A stretch of 64,000 nt of DNA, from positions 310,001 to 374,000 of the forward strand of contig NZ_CP016443.1 in assembly GCF_001742165.1 (NCBI RefSeq). The letters are read 5' to 3'. The translations under genes and the position numbers were made by a program. The notes under the pieces were generated by a model. That model was not told where the DNA came from and searched no databases. It was given only the letters and a program-made list of their open reading frames with translations. The stretch is from Burkholderia stabilis. GTDB lineage: Bacteria > Pseudomonadota > Gammaproteobacteria > Burkholderiales > Burkholderiaceae. Positions within the stretch are counted from its first letter, which is position 1; each line of letters opens with the position of its first letter. Shown one piece after another: positions 27,585 to 36,351 of the stretch.

Positions 27585-28535
27585 ATGGGCGACAACGATA
27601 CCCGCACCGAGACCGACAACCACACCGATACGACGTCGATGGAGACGCGCCAGCGCCGTTTCGAAGAAGATCTCGTCGACGCGTACGACGAGGAGCTCGA
27701 GATGGAGCTCGACGACCGCCGCTTCGACGACGGCGAGGACCTGCTGTTCTCGCCGGAGCGTCGCGAGGCGCGCAAGGCGTATTTCCGCGAACTGTTCCGG
27801 CTGCAGGGCGAGCTCGTGAAGCTGCAGGACTGGGTCGTGACCACCGGGCACCGGCTCGTCGTGATTTTCGAAGGGCGCGACGCGGCCGGCAAGGGCGGCG
27901 TGATCAAGCGCATCACGCAGCGCCTGAACCCGCGTGTCTGCCGGGTCGCTGCGTTGCCCGCGCCGAACAACCGCGAGCGCACGCAATGGTACTTCCAGCG
28001 CTATGTCGCGCATCTGCCGGCCGGCGGCGAGATCGTGCTGTTCGACCGCAGCTGGTACAACCGCGCGGGCGTCGAGCGCGTGATGAATTTCTGTACCGAC
28101 GACGAGTACGAGGAGTTTTTCCGGTCGGTGCCCGAGTTCGAGAAGATGCTCGTGCGCAGCGGGATCCAGATCGTCAAGTACTGGTTCTCGATCACCGATC
28201 ACGAGCAGGAGGTGCGCTTCCAGAGCCGGATCGAAGATCCGCTGAAGCAGTGGAAGCTGAGCCCGATGGACCTCGAAAGCCGCCGCCGCTGGGAAGCCTA
28301 TACGGCCGCGAAGGAAGAGATGCTGCAGCGGACGCATATTCCCGAGGCGCCGTGGTGGGTCGTGCAGGCGGTCGACAAGAAACGCGCGCGGCTGAACTGC
28401 ATCCACCACCTGCTGGGCCAGGTGCCGTATCACGATGTGCCGCGTCCGACGATCGATCTGCCGCAACGCGAGCATCACGAGGATTACCTGCGCCGGCCGG
28501 TGCCGGACACCATGATCGTGCCGGATGTTTATTGA
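27585..28535 (+). CDS. ppk2: Polyphosphate kinase 2
   Basis: PPK2 transfers phosphate between polyphosphate and nucleotides, usually making GTP or ATP from the diphosphate. The protein is 316 residues with an acidic N-terminus (about 1-55). Its P-loop kinase core has Walker A GRDAAGKGG (97-105), the lid segment RVAALPAPNNRERTQWYFQRY, and Walker B VLFDRSWYNRAGVERVM. The single PPK2 domain and its length fit class I. GAAGGAGG precedes the ATG at 27585. It appears monocistronic and is followed by a strong hairpin shared with the convergent H-NS-like gene. Confidence 0.95.
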   Translation: MGDNDTRTETDNHTDTTSMETRQRRFEEDLVDAYDEELEMELDDRRFDDGEDLLFSPERREARKAYFRELFRLQGELVKLQDWVVTTGHRLVVIFEGRDAAGKGGVIKRITQRLNPRVCRVAALPAPNNRERTQWYFQRYVAHLPAGGEIVLFDRSWYNRAGVERVMNFCTDDEYEEFFRSVPEFEKMLVRSGIQIVKYWFSITDHEQEVRFQSRIEDPLKQWKLSPMDLESRRRWEAYTAAKEEMLQRTHIPEAPWWVVQAVDKKRARLNCIHHLLGQVPYHDVPRPTIDLPQREHHEDYLRRPVPDTMIVPDVY

Positions 28536-28547
28536 GTGACTGGAAGG

Positions 28548-28570
28548 GCGCGCCGTGCAATGCGGCGCGC
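28548..28570. terminator. Bidirectional hairpin between ppk2 and the H-NS-like gene
   Basis: A perfect 8-bp GC stem (GCGCGCCG/CGGCGCGC) closes the loop TGCAATG between two convergent genes. There is no T-run on either side. The same loop occurs in the hairpin at 58778-58806. Confidence 0.6.
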
Positions 28571-28571
28571 G

Positions 28572-28862
28572 TTACTCGCGGATCAGGAAGGCGGCCCGGT
28601 CGCGGCCGGCAATCCAGGCGGGGGCGCGGCCGCGCCCGCTCCACGTCGCACCCGTTACCGGATCGCGATATTTGACGCCGACGGTGAACAGCTTCGCGCG
28701 ATCGCTGTAACCCTGCCCGAAGATTTCCCGCGCGGTCAGCGCATAGCCCGTGACGAGTTCGCGCACCTGCGCGAGTACCGCATTGCGTTCGCGGCGCCGT
28801 GCCGCGTTGATACGCATATCGAGTTCCGCAAGTTCGGCTTGGAGTTTTTTTACTTGCTGCAT
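28572..28862 (-). CDS. H-NS-family nucleoid protein
   Basis: This 96-residue protein has an N-terminal coiled coil (VKKLQAELAELDMRINAARRRE, about residues 4-25) for dimer formation. Its C-terminal H-NS DNA-binding motif is KYRDPVTGATWSGRGRAPAWI, with the R-G-R minor-groove hook. It resembles the short H-NS/BprA paralogues common in Burkholderia. I chose the ATG at 28862, which begins exactly at the coiled coil; a longer frame to 28979 adds residues without family likeness. Such proteins silence AT-rich, acquired DNA; the AT-rich promoter at 20.7 kb is a possible local target, but this is speculation. Confidence 0.85.
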   Translation of the reverse strand: MQQVKKLQAELAELDMRINAARRRERNAVLAQVRELVTGYALTAREIFGQGYSDRAKLFTVGVKYRDPVTGATWSGRGRAPAWIAGRDRAAFLIRE

Positions 28863-29131
28863 GCGTCCGTTATCCCATGGCTGAGTTTTGATTATTGGCG
28901 ACGCCTGACGCATGTCACGTCGGCACGCGTGGCCATGCGTGCCGCCCGGGCCGAGGGTGCCTCTCGTGCACCCTGTCATGGGCTGTCGGGAAAACGTGGA
29001 TGGAGCGAGTCGCCGGGAACCCGGTGAGATTAAGATCTGGTACGCAGTTTTTCTATCGGACGTATTCGATTTTTCGGCTGGACTTCGAGGAAGTCCTGAC
29101 GGCGAGGCGCGTGCGGCGGCGCGTTTCTTCG

Positions 29132-29731
29132 TTACAGGTCCGGAAACCCCGACCGTCCCTGCGTCAGGTCGAACAACTCGATTCGCGCATTCGCGTCGGC
29201 GGTTTCCGGCAGCTTGATCACGAGTTTCACCGTCATCCCGTACGCGCTGTCCACCAGTTCATACCCGGCTTGTTCGATCCAGCGGCGCACGCGTGCCTCC
29301 TCGGGATAGCCGATCTCGATCGCGAGCCGCGTGTGGCGGATGCGTTCGACGCGTTCGGCATCGAGCAGCGCCGACGCGATCGCATCCGTGTACGCGCGCA
29401 CCAGCCCGCCCGCGCCGAGCTTCACGCCGCCGTAGTAACGCACGACCGCGCCGAGCACGCCGTCGAGGTCGTGATGGCGCAGCACTTCGAGGATCGGCCG
29501 GCCCGCGGTGCCCGACGGCTCGCCGTCGTCCGACATGCCCGACTGGCCGCCTGCCAGCAGCGCCCAGCAGACGTGGGTGGCCGCGGGATGCTCGTCGCGC
29601 AGGCGTTGCAGCGCCTGCATCGCGGCGTCGCGGTCGTCGACGGGGAGCGCGTACGCGATGAAGCGGCTCTTGCGGATCTCGATTTCGGTCGTACGGGGAG
29701 CGGATAGGGTGTAAGTCACGTTGATCGTCAT
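29132..29731 (-). CDS. yigZ: YigZ/IMPACT-family protein
   Basis: This 199-residue protein has the conserved UPF0029 (IMPACT) domain: IEIRKSRFIAYALPV at 18-32, then HPAATHVCWALLAG, the glycine-rich SDDGEPSGTAGRPIL, and the segment VVRYYGGVKLGAGGLVRAY. A smaller C-terminal domain (DUF1949-like) follows. In eukaryotes IMPACT proteins affect Gcn2 signalling; the bacterial role is not well known. The ATG at 29731 is the start given by homology to the N-terminal strand. No operon partner is visible. Confidence 0.9.
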   Translation of the reverse strand: MTINVTYTLSAPRTTEIEIRKSRFIAYALPVDDRDAAMQALQRLRDEHPAATHVCWALLAGGQSGMSDDGEPSGTAGRPILEVLRHHDLDGVLGAVVRYYGGVKLGAGGLVRAYTDAIASALLDAERVERIRHTRLAIEIGYPEEARVRRWIEQAGYELVDSAYGMTVKLVIKLPETADANARIELFDLTQGRSGFPDL

Positions 29732-29893
29732 GGGCAAGCGCGATCGATGCAATCGCTTGCCCGTATTCCGGGTGTTGTCTGTATCCGCCGCGGCGGATGC
29801 GCGGCGCGTGTCGAAGCATACCGCGCCGCGCCGGAAGGGCGGCGAAACGTCTCGCGAAGGGGGCTGCGTTCAGCCTCCGGCGCACGTGCCGAT

Positions 29894-30751
29894 TCACCGC
29901 ATGCCGACCGACGACCGCAGCGCCGCGCCCAGTGTGCGCAGCGCCTGCCGGGCGCGCGCATCGGTCAGGCCCGAGTAGAGCACCACGTCGCGCGTCGGCA
30001 ATGGCGGCAGCCCGTATCGCGCGCTCACGTCGGCCGTACCGGCTGGCGCCACGCGATGCCCGAGCGCCGCGACGGCCAGCCCCGCCGACACCGCTGCGCC
30101 GATCGTCGCCACTCCACCGCCGACAAAGACTTCCGTCCATGCGATACCGGCTTCGTTCAGCGCATCGACCGCCATGCGGCGCACGCTGCAAGGCTCGGCC
30201 TGCGTCGCGAGCCGCAGCGGATGCGGCGGATGGTATTCGAAATCGGCGGCGGCCATCCAGCCGAACGACTCGGACAGGATGGTTTCGCCATCCAGCCGCC
30301 GGCTGTCGTGCTGCAGCGCGACGGCCGCGTCGAGCTGGCCCCGGTCGAATGCGTCGAGCACGTCGCGCGATGCTGCGACCCGTATCTCCAGCACGAGCCC
30401 GGGCTCCGCGTCGTTCATGCGCCGCAGCAGCATCGGGAGATCCGCGCCGACGACATGGTGGCTGACGCCGATCACCAGCCGCCGCTGGCCGGTGCCGAAC
30501 GCGCCGACCGCACCCTGGTGGGCGGCCACCAGCTCGCGCGCCGGCTCCAGGAACGCGGTGCCGTCCGCCGACAGGCGCACCTGCCGCGGCGTGCGCTCCA
30601 GCAGACGGCGGCCGAGCCCGTCTTCCAGCCGCTTGATTTTCAGGCTCACCGCCGACTGCGTGGTGTCCATCGCCTCGGCGGCGCGCGTGAAGCTCTTGAG
30701 GTCGGCGGTCAGCACGAACGCCTGCACGGCTTCGATATCGAGCGTTTTCAT
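29894..30751 (-). CDS. LysR-family transcriptional regulator
   Basis: This 285-residue regulator has an N-terminal winged HTH: LDIEAVQAFVLTADLKSFTRAAEAM followed by TTQSAVSLKIKRLEDGLGRRLLER. The effector-binding domain covers about 90-285 and has the typical VIGVSHHVVGADLP and EPCSVRRM segments. LysR proteins typically control the divergent gene. Here the neighbour 147 bp away encodes a DUF4865 protein, and the gap holds a long inverted repeat with a central AT-rich spacer. The start at 30751 (MKTLDIEAV) is chosen over 30766 because it gives the usual distance to the HTH. The effector cannot be predicted. Confidence 0.92.
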   Translation of the reverse strand: MKTLDIEAVQAFVLTADLKSFTRAAEAMDTTQSAVSLKIKRLEDGLGRRLLERTPRQVRLSADGTAFLEPARELVAAHQGAVGAFGTGQRRLVIGVSHHVVGADLPMLLRRMNDAEPGLVLEIRVAASRDVLDAFDRGQLDAAVALQHDSRRLDGETILSESFGWMAAADFEYHPPHPLRLATQAEPCSVRRMAVDALNEAGIAWTEVFVGGGVATIGAAVSAGLAVAALGHRVAPAGTADVSARYGLPPLPTRDVVLYSGLTDARARQALRTLGAALRSSVGMR

Positions 30752-30773
30752 CGCACACTCATCCATTTCGAAT

Positions 30774-30818
30774 TTGAATCATTGAAATATTCTGCCATCG
30801 TCTTTTCAAATGATTCAA
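30774..30818. promoter_or_regulatory. Long inverted repeat, probable LysR operator
   Basis: TTGAATCA (30774-30781) and TGATTCAA (30811-30818) are perfect inverted arms, extended inward by TTGAAA and TTTCAA. They lie midway between the divergent LysR and DUF4865 genes, the usual place for a LysR binding site. Confidence 0.65.
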
Positions 30819-30898
30819 GGTCTTCTACGCTGTTATCCAGTCGCCCGGACATCCGGAATCCCGTCCGATCCGCCAGTTTCTTTCGCCAGGAGTCGATC

Positions 30899-31477
30899 AT
30901 GCTGACCGCGTACTACGTGCACCGCCTGCCGGCGGATTACGACCTCGACATCATTCGCCATCGCGTCCGCGAGCGCGGCAGGCTTTGGGACGACACGCCC
31001 GATCTGCTGTTCAAGGGATTCCTGCTGCGCGAGGCCGGCCGCTACGGCGCGACGGAAAACGCTTATGCGTCGTTTTATCTGTGGCGCAACGAGCAGGCGT
31101 TCGCGGCGTTCGTGACGGACGGCCGTTATCGGGTCGTGACGGACAGCTTCGGACGCGCGCCGATCGACGTCCGGGTCGCGCTCGATGCGCGCAAGGGGCG
31201 CGCGTCGACGGCACGTTTCGTTCGTCTGGAGGAAGTCGACATTCCGGCGGATGCCGATCTCGATGCGGCGATCGCGCAGGAGGTCGCGCGCAATCGCGAA
31301 GTCGCGGCGCAGCCGGATGTCGTCGCCGCCGCCGTCAGCGTCGATCCGTTGCGCTGGCGACTGACGCGGGTACGCGTATCGGAGCACGAGCCGGCCGATG
31401 GCGGCGCGGGCACGGTGTACCAGGTGCTGCATCTGGCCCGGCCGTTGCTCGATACGCTGGAAGCGGGCGGCGCATGA
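30899..31477 (+). CDS. DUF4865-family protein
   Basis: This 192-residue protein starts MLTAYYVHRLPADYD, a typical DUF4865 beginning, and continues with ENAYASFYLWRNEQAFAAFVTDGRY, which resembles the dimeric alpha-beta barrel (EthD or monooxygenase-like) fold. No catalytic residues are known for the family. CAGGAG precedes the ATG at 30899. It is divergent from a LysR regulator, which probably controls it, and overlaps a small membrane-protein gene by ATGA. A role in oxidation of a small molecule is a guess from the fold. Confidence 0.75.
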   Translation: MLTAYYVHRLPADYDLDIIRHRVRERGRLWDDTPDLLFKGFLLREAGRYGATENAYASFYLWRNEQAFAAFVTDGRYRVVTDSFGRAPIDVRVALDARKGRASTARFVRLEEVDIPADADLDAAIAQEVARNREVAAQPDVVAAAVSVDPLRWRLTRVRVSEHEPADGGAGTVYQVLHLARPLLDTLEAGGA

Positions 31478-31668
31478 TGGCCGGCTTCGCATCGCGTGCC
31501 CGGGCCCGGCCGGTCGCGCGCGGCCGATGGCCCGGCAGGGCGGCGGGCGACGTACCGCCGGTGCGCTTGCCTCCCGGCCTGGCGGTTGCCGCGCATCTGG
31601 CGGGCGTGGCGGCGGGGATCGTCGCCATCGCCGCGCTGACGACGCTGCTGGCGCTGATGCTCCGGTAA
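31474..31668 (+). CDS. Small single-span membrane protein
   Basis: This 64-residue protein is basic at the N-terminus and has one clear membrane helix (LAVAAHLAGVAAGIVAIAALTTLLALMLR, about 36-64). Its start overlaps the stop of the DUF4865 gene (ATGA), so the two are co-translated. I do not recognise the family. The frame is open and uses G/C third positions like its neighbour. Confidence 0.5.
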   Translation: MMAGFASRARARPVARGRWPGRAAGDVPPVRLPPGLAVAAHLAGVAAGIVAIAALTTLLALMLR

Positions 31669-31750
31669 AGAGGATCGTGCGCGGGCAGGCAAGCGCCGCA
31701 TTTGCGGCAGCACAAGGCACGCGAGATGCGATGCGCGCGCCGTCACTGGA

Positions 31751-31787
31751 CCGGAAGCGCAGCCCACGACACGCGCTGCGCTTCCGG
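31751..31787. terminator. Hairpin between the DUF4865 operon and the GH3 gene
   Basis: A 13-bp perfect stem (CCGGAAGCGCAGC with GCTGCGCTTCCGG) with an 11-base loop separates two convergent genes. It probably ends transcription from both sides, although no long T-run follows. Confidence 0.6.
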
Positions 31788-31804
31788 TTGCTTCACGCCG
31801 TCAC

Positions 31805-34006
31805 TCAGTTCCCCTGCAACCGGATATCGCGCGACGACGCCCCGACATACACCGTCCCGCCCGGCACAATCCGCCAGCCGTTGCGCGACGTATCCCACAC
31901 GCTCTGCATCCGCGGCGACACGGTGACACGAACGTGCCGCGCTTCACCCGGATTCAGCCGGATCTTCTCCCAGCCGACCAGCCGCTTCGGCGGTTCGTCC
32001 TTGTACGGCACGCCGAGATAGACCTGCGGCGTTTCCGCGCCGGCGACGCGCCCGTCGTTGCGCACGGTGAACGCGACGCTCAACGAACCGTCCCATTGCC
32101 GCGACACCGACAGCCCCGAATACGCGAAGTGCGTGTACGACAGCCCGTAGCCGAATTCGAACATCGGCTTGATGTTGCGCGCGTCATACCAGCGATAGCC
32201 CATGTTCAGCTTTTCCGCGTAGACGGGATCGTTCTCGAACGCACCGTTTTGCCCCCAGGTCGGCGAATCCTGGTCGCGGGCAGGGAACGTGACGGGCAGC
32301 TTGCCGGACGGATTGACCGCGCCGAACAGCACGTTCGCGATTGCCTTGCCGCCGGCTTCGCCCGGGTACCACGCTTCGACGATCGCGGATACCTGATCCT
32401 TCCACGGCATCAGCACCGGGTTGCCGCTCTGGACGACGACGATCGTGTGCGGATTCGCGCGCGCGACGGCTTCGACGAGCGCATCCTGGTTCGACGGGTT
32501 CGCGAGGCTCAGGCTCTGCAGGTCGCCGAAATCCTCGCCGGCCGGCTGCGCGACCACGACGATCGCGACGTCCGAGCGGCCCGCGAGCGCCGCGGCCTGG
32601 TCGATTTCCTGCTGCGTGTAGGCGCGGAACGGCGACTGCTGGTCGCTGTTGCCCGCATACGTGACCTGCGCGGCCGGCGCGAGCGCACGGATTGCCGCGA
32701 CGATCGGCACGTCGACCTTCAGCCACGGGTTGCGCCACCAGCTGCAGCCCGTCGACGCGCCGAACGTCAGGCCGCCGCAGCCCGCGAACGAACCCGTCAC
32801 CGGGTCGCGCGTGTTGCCCGAGCCGCCGCCGGACAGCACGGCCGCATCGGCATGGCCGCCGATCACCGCGATGCGCGACAGCGCCGACGCGGCAAGCGGC
32901 AACTGGTTGGCGTCGTTCTTCAGGAGCACGATCGATTGCTCGGAGGCCGCCTGCGCGAACCGGTTCGCGGCCGCGAAATCGATCGTGCCGCCGCCCTTGG
33001 CCGGGTCGTCCATCACGCCGACGCGAATCATCACGGCCAGCTTGCGGCGCACCATGTCGTCGAGGCGTGCGGTCGACACCGAGCCGTTCGCGATCGCCTG
33101 CTTCACGGCGGCCGGCGTCAGGTACACGGTCGGCCCGACGTCCTCTTCCTCGTCGAGCCCGGCGTTGATCGCGGCGGCGGTGCTGTGCGTCGCGCCCCAG
33201 TCGGATTGCACTTGGCCCTGGAAGCCCCATTCGTTCTTCAGCACGTCGTTCAGCAGGTGAGTGTTCTCGCACGCATACGCGCCGTTCAGGCGGTTGTAGC
33301 TGCACATCACGCTGCCCGGCCGGCCGCGCTTCGCGGCGATCTCGAACGGCAGCAGGTACAGCTCGCGCAGCGTGCGTTCGTCGATCTGCGTATTGCCGCC
33401 CATCCGGCCGTGTTCCTGTTCGTTGCCGGCGTAGTGCTTGATCGTCGCGATGACTTTCTGCCGCTGCGTGGCGAGCGTGCGTTCCGCGAGCAGGTCGCCC
33501 GCGAGCAGCGGATCTTCGCCGAGATACTCGAACAGGCGGCCGCCGCGCGGTTCGCGCGCGAGGTTGGTGCCGCCGCCGAGACCCATGCCGAATCCTTGCG
33601 CGCGCAACTGAATCGCGACCTGCTTGCCGTAGTCGTACGACAGGCGGCGATCCCAGCTCGCGGCGACGGCGATCGTCGCGGGGAACGTCGTGCTGGCCTG
33701 CGACGTGCTGCCGGAACCGGTCGCCGAGTCGACCATGTTGAGATCGGGAATGCCGAGGCGCGGTACGCCCTGGATGTAGCCGCCGCCGCCGCCCGGCACT
33801 TTCGACATTTCGTACTGGGAATGAATGAGTTGAAGTTTCTCGTCGAGCGTCATCTTGCGCACGAGCAGGTCGGCGCGCCGTTGCGCGGCCGCCGACGCGA
33901 ACGCATCGGTGGCGTCGCCTTGCGCGTTGAAATCGGCATTGGCCGCGTAGGCGCTGGTGCAGAGGGTCGCTGCCAGCACGACGGCCGGCCAGAGTGTGTC
34001 CCGCAT
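31805..34006 (-). CDS. Secreted GH3-family beta-glycosidase
   Basis: This 733-residue GH3 enzyme has a Sec signal peptide (MRDTLWPAVVLAATLCTSAYA). The N-terminal barrel contains GGTNLAREPRGGR, KHYAGNEQE and the nucleophile Asp in QSDWGATHS. The sandwich domain has IVVVAQPAGEDFGD, and a fibronectin III-like C-terminal domain follows (FEFGYGLSYTHF, then VYLGVPYKDEPPKRLVGWEK). It most likely removes glucose or a related sugar from oligosaccharides in the periplasm or outside. The start at 34006 has GGAG at 6-base spacing; the frame also allows MES at 34018. It lies beside the exopolysaccharide cluster and may act on that polymer, but this is only positional. Confidence 0.9.
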   Translation of the reverse strand: MRDTLWPAVVLAATLCTSAYAANADFNAQGDATDAFASAAAQRRADLLVRKMTLDEKLQLIHSQYEMSKVPGGGGGYIQGVPRLGIPDLNMVDSATGSGSTSQASTTFPATIAVAASWDRRLSYDYGKQVAIQLRAQGFGMGLGGGTNLAREPRGGRLFEYLGEDPLLAGDLLAERTLATQRQKVIATIKHYAGNEQEHGRMGGNTQIDERTLRELYLLPFEIAAKRGRPGSVMCSYNRLNGAYACENTHLLNDVLKNEWGFQGQVQSDWGATHSTAAAINAGLDEEEDVGPTVYLTPAAVKQAIANGSVSTARLDDMVRRKLAVMIRVGVMDDPAKGGGTIDFAAANRFAQAASEQSIVLLKNDANQLPLAASALSRIAVIGGHADAAVLSGGGSGNTRDPVTGSFAGCGGLTFGASTGCSWWRNPWLKVDVPIVAAIRALAPAAQVTYAGNSDQQSPFRAYTQQEIDQAAALAGRSDVAIVVVAQPAGEDFGDLQSLSLANPSNQDALVEAVARANPHTIVVVQSGNPVLMPWKDQVSAIVEAWYPGEAGGKAIANVLFGAVNPSGKLPVTFPARDQDSPTWGQNGAFENDPVYAEKLNMGYRWYDARNIKPMFEFGYGLSYTHFAYSGLSVSRQWDGSLSVAFTVRNDGRVAGAETPQVYLGVPYKDEPPKRLVGWEKIRLNPGEARHVRVTVSPRMQSVWDTSRNGWRIVPGGTVYVGASSRDIRLQGN

Positions 34007-34450
34007 GTTGCTCTCCATGATCGTATTGCCGGTTGTTCGAATGATGTCTGGAGCTGCGCGCGTCCCGTGGATTCGCACCGGACGCATTCGGCTGGCGATG
34101 CAGGGTGGTTGCGCGTCGGCATGCCAGGCCAGGCGGGGAATCGATACGGCCGGTTGGGCTCGACCGGCAAATGTGGGCGGCGACGCACAGGCCGCCCGAC
34201 GCTGCCGAATCGGATGTAGCGATTCTCTGCAGCGACTAATGGTATGAATGTAGTTTGACTACAGCATCGGTGTTTCTACCGATACGTACGATCTTTATTT
34301 GGCAGGGGCGCGCGATGTGGTGAAAAGACGGTCATCGTTCCCGATTCGAGGTGTTTGGCAGGGTAAGAAGTACCTGCGTAGAGGGGCTCGCGTGGGGGAA
34401 GGAGGGGAGGCTCGTTGTGTGCGCATCGAAACCGGGGCGCGATGTGCCCG
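34007..34450. other. Intergenic region before the GH3 gene, with tandem hairpins
   Basis: This 444-bp gap has no gene. It contains the GH3 promoter region. Two adjacent small hairpins, TGTAG-TTTGA-CTACA (34249-34263) and ATCGGT-GTTTCT-ACCGAT (34266-34283), stand out in an AT-rich patch about 240 bp before the GH3 start and could be regulator sites. Confidence 0.4.
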
Positions 34451-35710
34451 CTAGCTGCGCCGCGCGACCGGGCTGCCCGGTAGCGGAATGCCGGCCCGAT
34501 AGACGACGGTCGCGAGCGCGGCCGCGACCGCCGCCTCGGCCAGCAGCACGGCCGCCGCCGCGCCCAGTTCGGCGAAATACTTGGCAAGCACGGGCACCAG
34601 CACGATGTTCAGGATGCCGGACGACATCAGGATCCGCGTGAATGCCGTTTTCATGCCGAGCGGCAGCATCGTCTGAACGCCGAACATGTCGGTCATGCCG
34701 GCCATGAACGGAATGAATGCCATCCAGCGCAGCACGTGCACCGTCGGTTCGTACGCCGGGCCGTACAGCACGCGCACGGCCAGCGGCGCACCGAAGAAAA
34801 TCGCGAGCGAGATACCGAGCACCATCGCGACCTGCACGACGAACAGCTTGCGCAGGAACGAGAATGCATCGCTGCGCGCGTGCCGCATCAGGTAGCTGAT
34901 GCGCGGATAGGTCGCGGCCTTCAGCGGCTGGAGCATGCTGAGTGCCGCGCGGATCAGCTTGTCGCCGGCGGCGAAGTAGCCGGCCGCGACGTTGCCCGAC
35001 ACGAAGCCGAGCAGCACGGTATTGGTCGACGCATAGAAAGCGATCGAAGTCGATGCGAGAAACACCTGCCAGCCGCCTTTCAGCGATTCGGTGATGTCGG
35101 CGACGCCGACGCGGACGAATTCGATTTCGCGATGGCGATACAGATAGCCGGCCAGCGCGATCGCCGACAGGACCGGGACGGCAGCATTGACGATCATCGC
35201 GCGATCGATGTCCGCCGGGCTGTGCACGAGCGCGAACATCGCGGGCAGGCTCAGCATACGACCGACGAACAGGATCAGGCTGAGCGCGCGCAGCTTTTCC
35301 ATGCCCTGGAAATACCAGCCGGGCGTGAACGCGCCGCCGGCCACCATGCCGAAACCGATCAGCAGCAGATCGCGGTCTTCGCCGAAGCGGCCGATCAGGA
35401 AAGTCAGAAGGACCAACACGACGAAACAGACGGCGGCGATGCCGATCTGCGCATACAGCGTCGCCCAGAAGATACGTGAGCGTTCGGTGCGATCGTCGCG
35501 GGCGAGCGCGATGCGCGGGGTCGCGGTGAGGTCGAAGCTGTAGCTCGTGCAGTTGGTGAGGTAGGCGATGACCGCGAGCGAGAACGCGAGCTGACCGTAG
35601 CCTTCCGGGCCCAGTGCGTGCGTAAGCAGCGGCGCGATCAGCAGCGGCACTGCATACATCGAAATCTGCAGGGTCAGCAGCAGCAGGAAGTTCTTCTTGA
35701 GGTTTGACAT
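34451..35710 (-). CDS. Wzx-type polysaccharide flippase
   Basis: This 419-residue membrane protein of the MOP/PST group has about 12 hydrophobic helices. The N-terminus (NFLLLLTLQISMYAVPLLIAPLL, then LGPEGYGQLAFSLAVIAYL) is typical of Wzx proteins, which turn lipid-linked sugar repeats to the periplasmic side. It is the outermost gene of the exopolysaccharide cluster and is transcribed away from it. Its promoter lies in an intergenic block that recurs at 52.2 kb before a glycosyltransferase gene, so both are probably in one regulon. The polymerase is at 42423. Confidence 0.9.
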   Translation of the reverse strand: MSNLKKNFLLLLTLQISMYAVPLLIAPLLTHALGPEGYGQLAFSLAVIAYLTNCTSYSFDLTATPRIALARDDRTERSRIFWATLYAQIGIAAVCFVVLVLLTFLIGRFGEDRDLLLIGFGMVAGGAFTPGWYFQGMEKLRALSLILFVGRMLSLPAMFALVHSPADIDRAMIVNAAVPVLSAIALAGYLYRHREIEFVRVGVADITESLKGGWQVFLASTSIAFYASTNTVLLGFVSGNVAAGYFAAGDKLIRAALSMLQPLKAATYPRISYLMRHARSDAFSFLRKLFVVQVAMVLGISLAIFFGAPLAVRVLYGPAYEPTVHVLRWMAFIPFMAGMTDMFGVQTMLPLGMKTAFTRILMSSGILNIVLVPVLAKYFAELGAAAAVLLAEAAVAAALATVVYRAGIPLPGSPVARRS

Positions 35711-36351
35711 TCGCTCGATCGGCGCCGAGGGGCATCACATGGCGACCGGTGCAGGCCGCGTGGCGGGGCGCGGCCGGTCGGCGCTGACCCGGCTGCCTGG
35801 ATTCGTGGGTCGCTCCGTCGCGCGCCGGTTTGATTCGGCGATGCCGGACACGGCCACATCGTATGACGGCCATGATACGGACCGTGCAAGCGGGCATTGT
35901 TCGCGAGCCTACCGTTCGCGGCTTCCCGCAGTACGGATGGAGCGAATCGCGACACGGCGAGCCGCGTTGCATCGTCGCAGTGGTGAATGCATTTGTAAGC
36001 TGGCGCACCGAAGGCCGGTCGGTCCGAATGATCTAATCGAATGCACCGGGTCGTCCGAGGCGGGCCTGCCGCCAGCGAGTCCGATCGGGCCGCACGCGGG
36101 CGAACCGGGTACAACGCGACGAATTCCATGATCGCGGACTGGCGCGCGCGAGGGTGCGCGGCCGGTCCGGGCGCGGGGCAGTGCGGTGCACGGAACACGG
36201 CGAGCGGGCCGCGCAGGGGCGCGGCGATTTTCGCGGCCGGGTGAGCGTGCGTTCGCCGGTGCGTCGCGTGATCGCGCTGCCGCGCATGCCGGTGAACCCG
36301 CCGGCGCACGGGCGTGCATTCGATAACAAATACCGATCCGAGGAGTACCGA
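35711..36351. promoter_or_regulatory. Divergent regulatory region A of the exopolysaccharide cluster
   Basis: This 641-bp gap contains a stretch (about 35860-36050) that is repeated at 52180-52370. Shared blocks in order are CATGATACGGACCG (35871), a 22-base identical block at 35897-35918 with core TTCGCGAGCCTACCGTTC, GCACCGAAG (36005), and ATGATCTAATCG (36028). On the minus strand the first block contains TATCAT, a good -10 box for the flippase gene. Confidence 0.65.
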
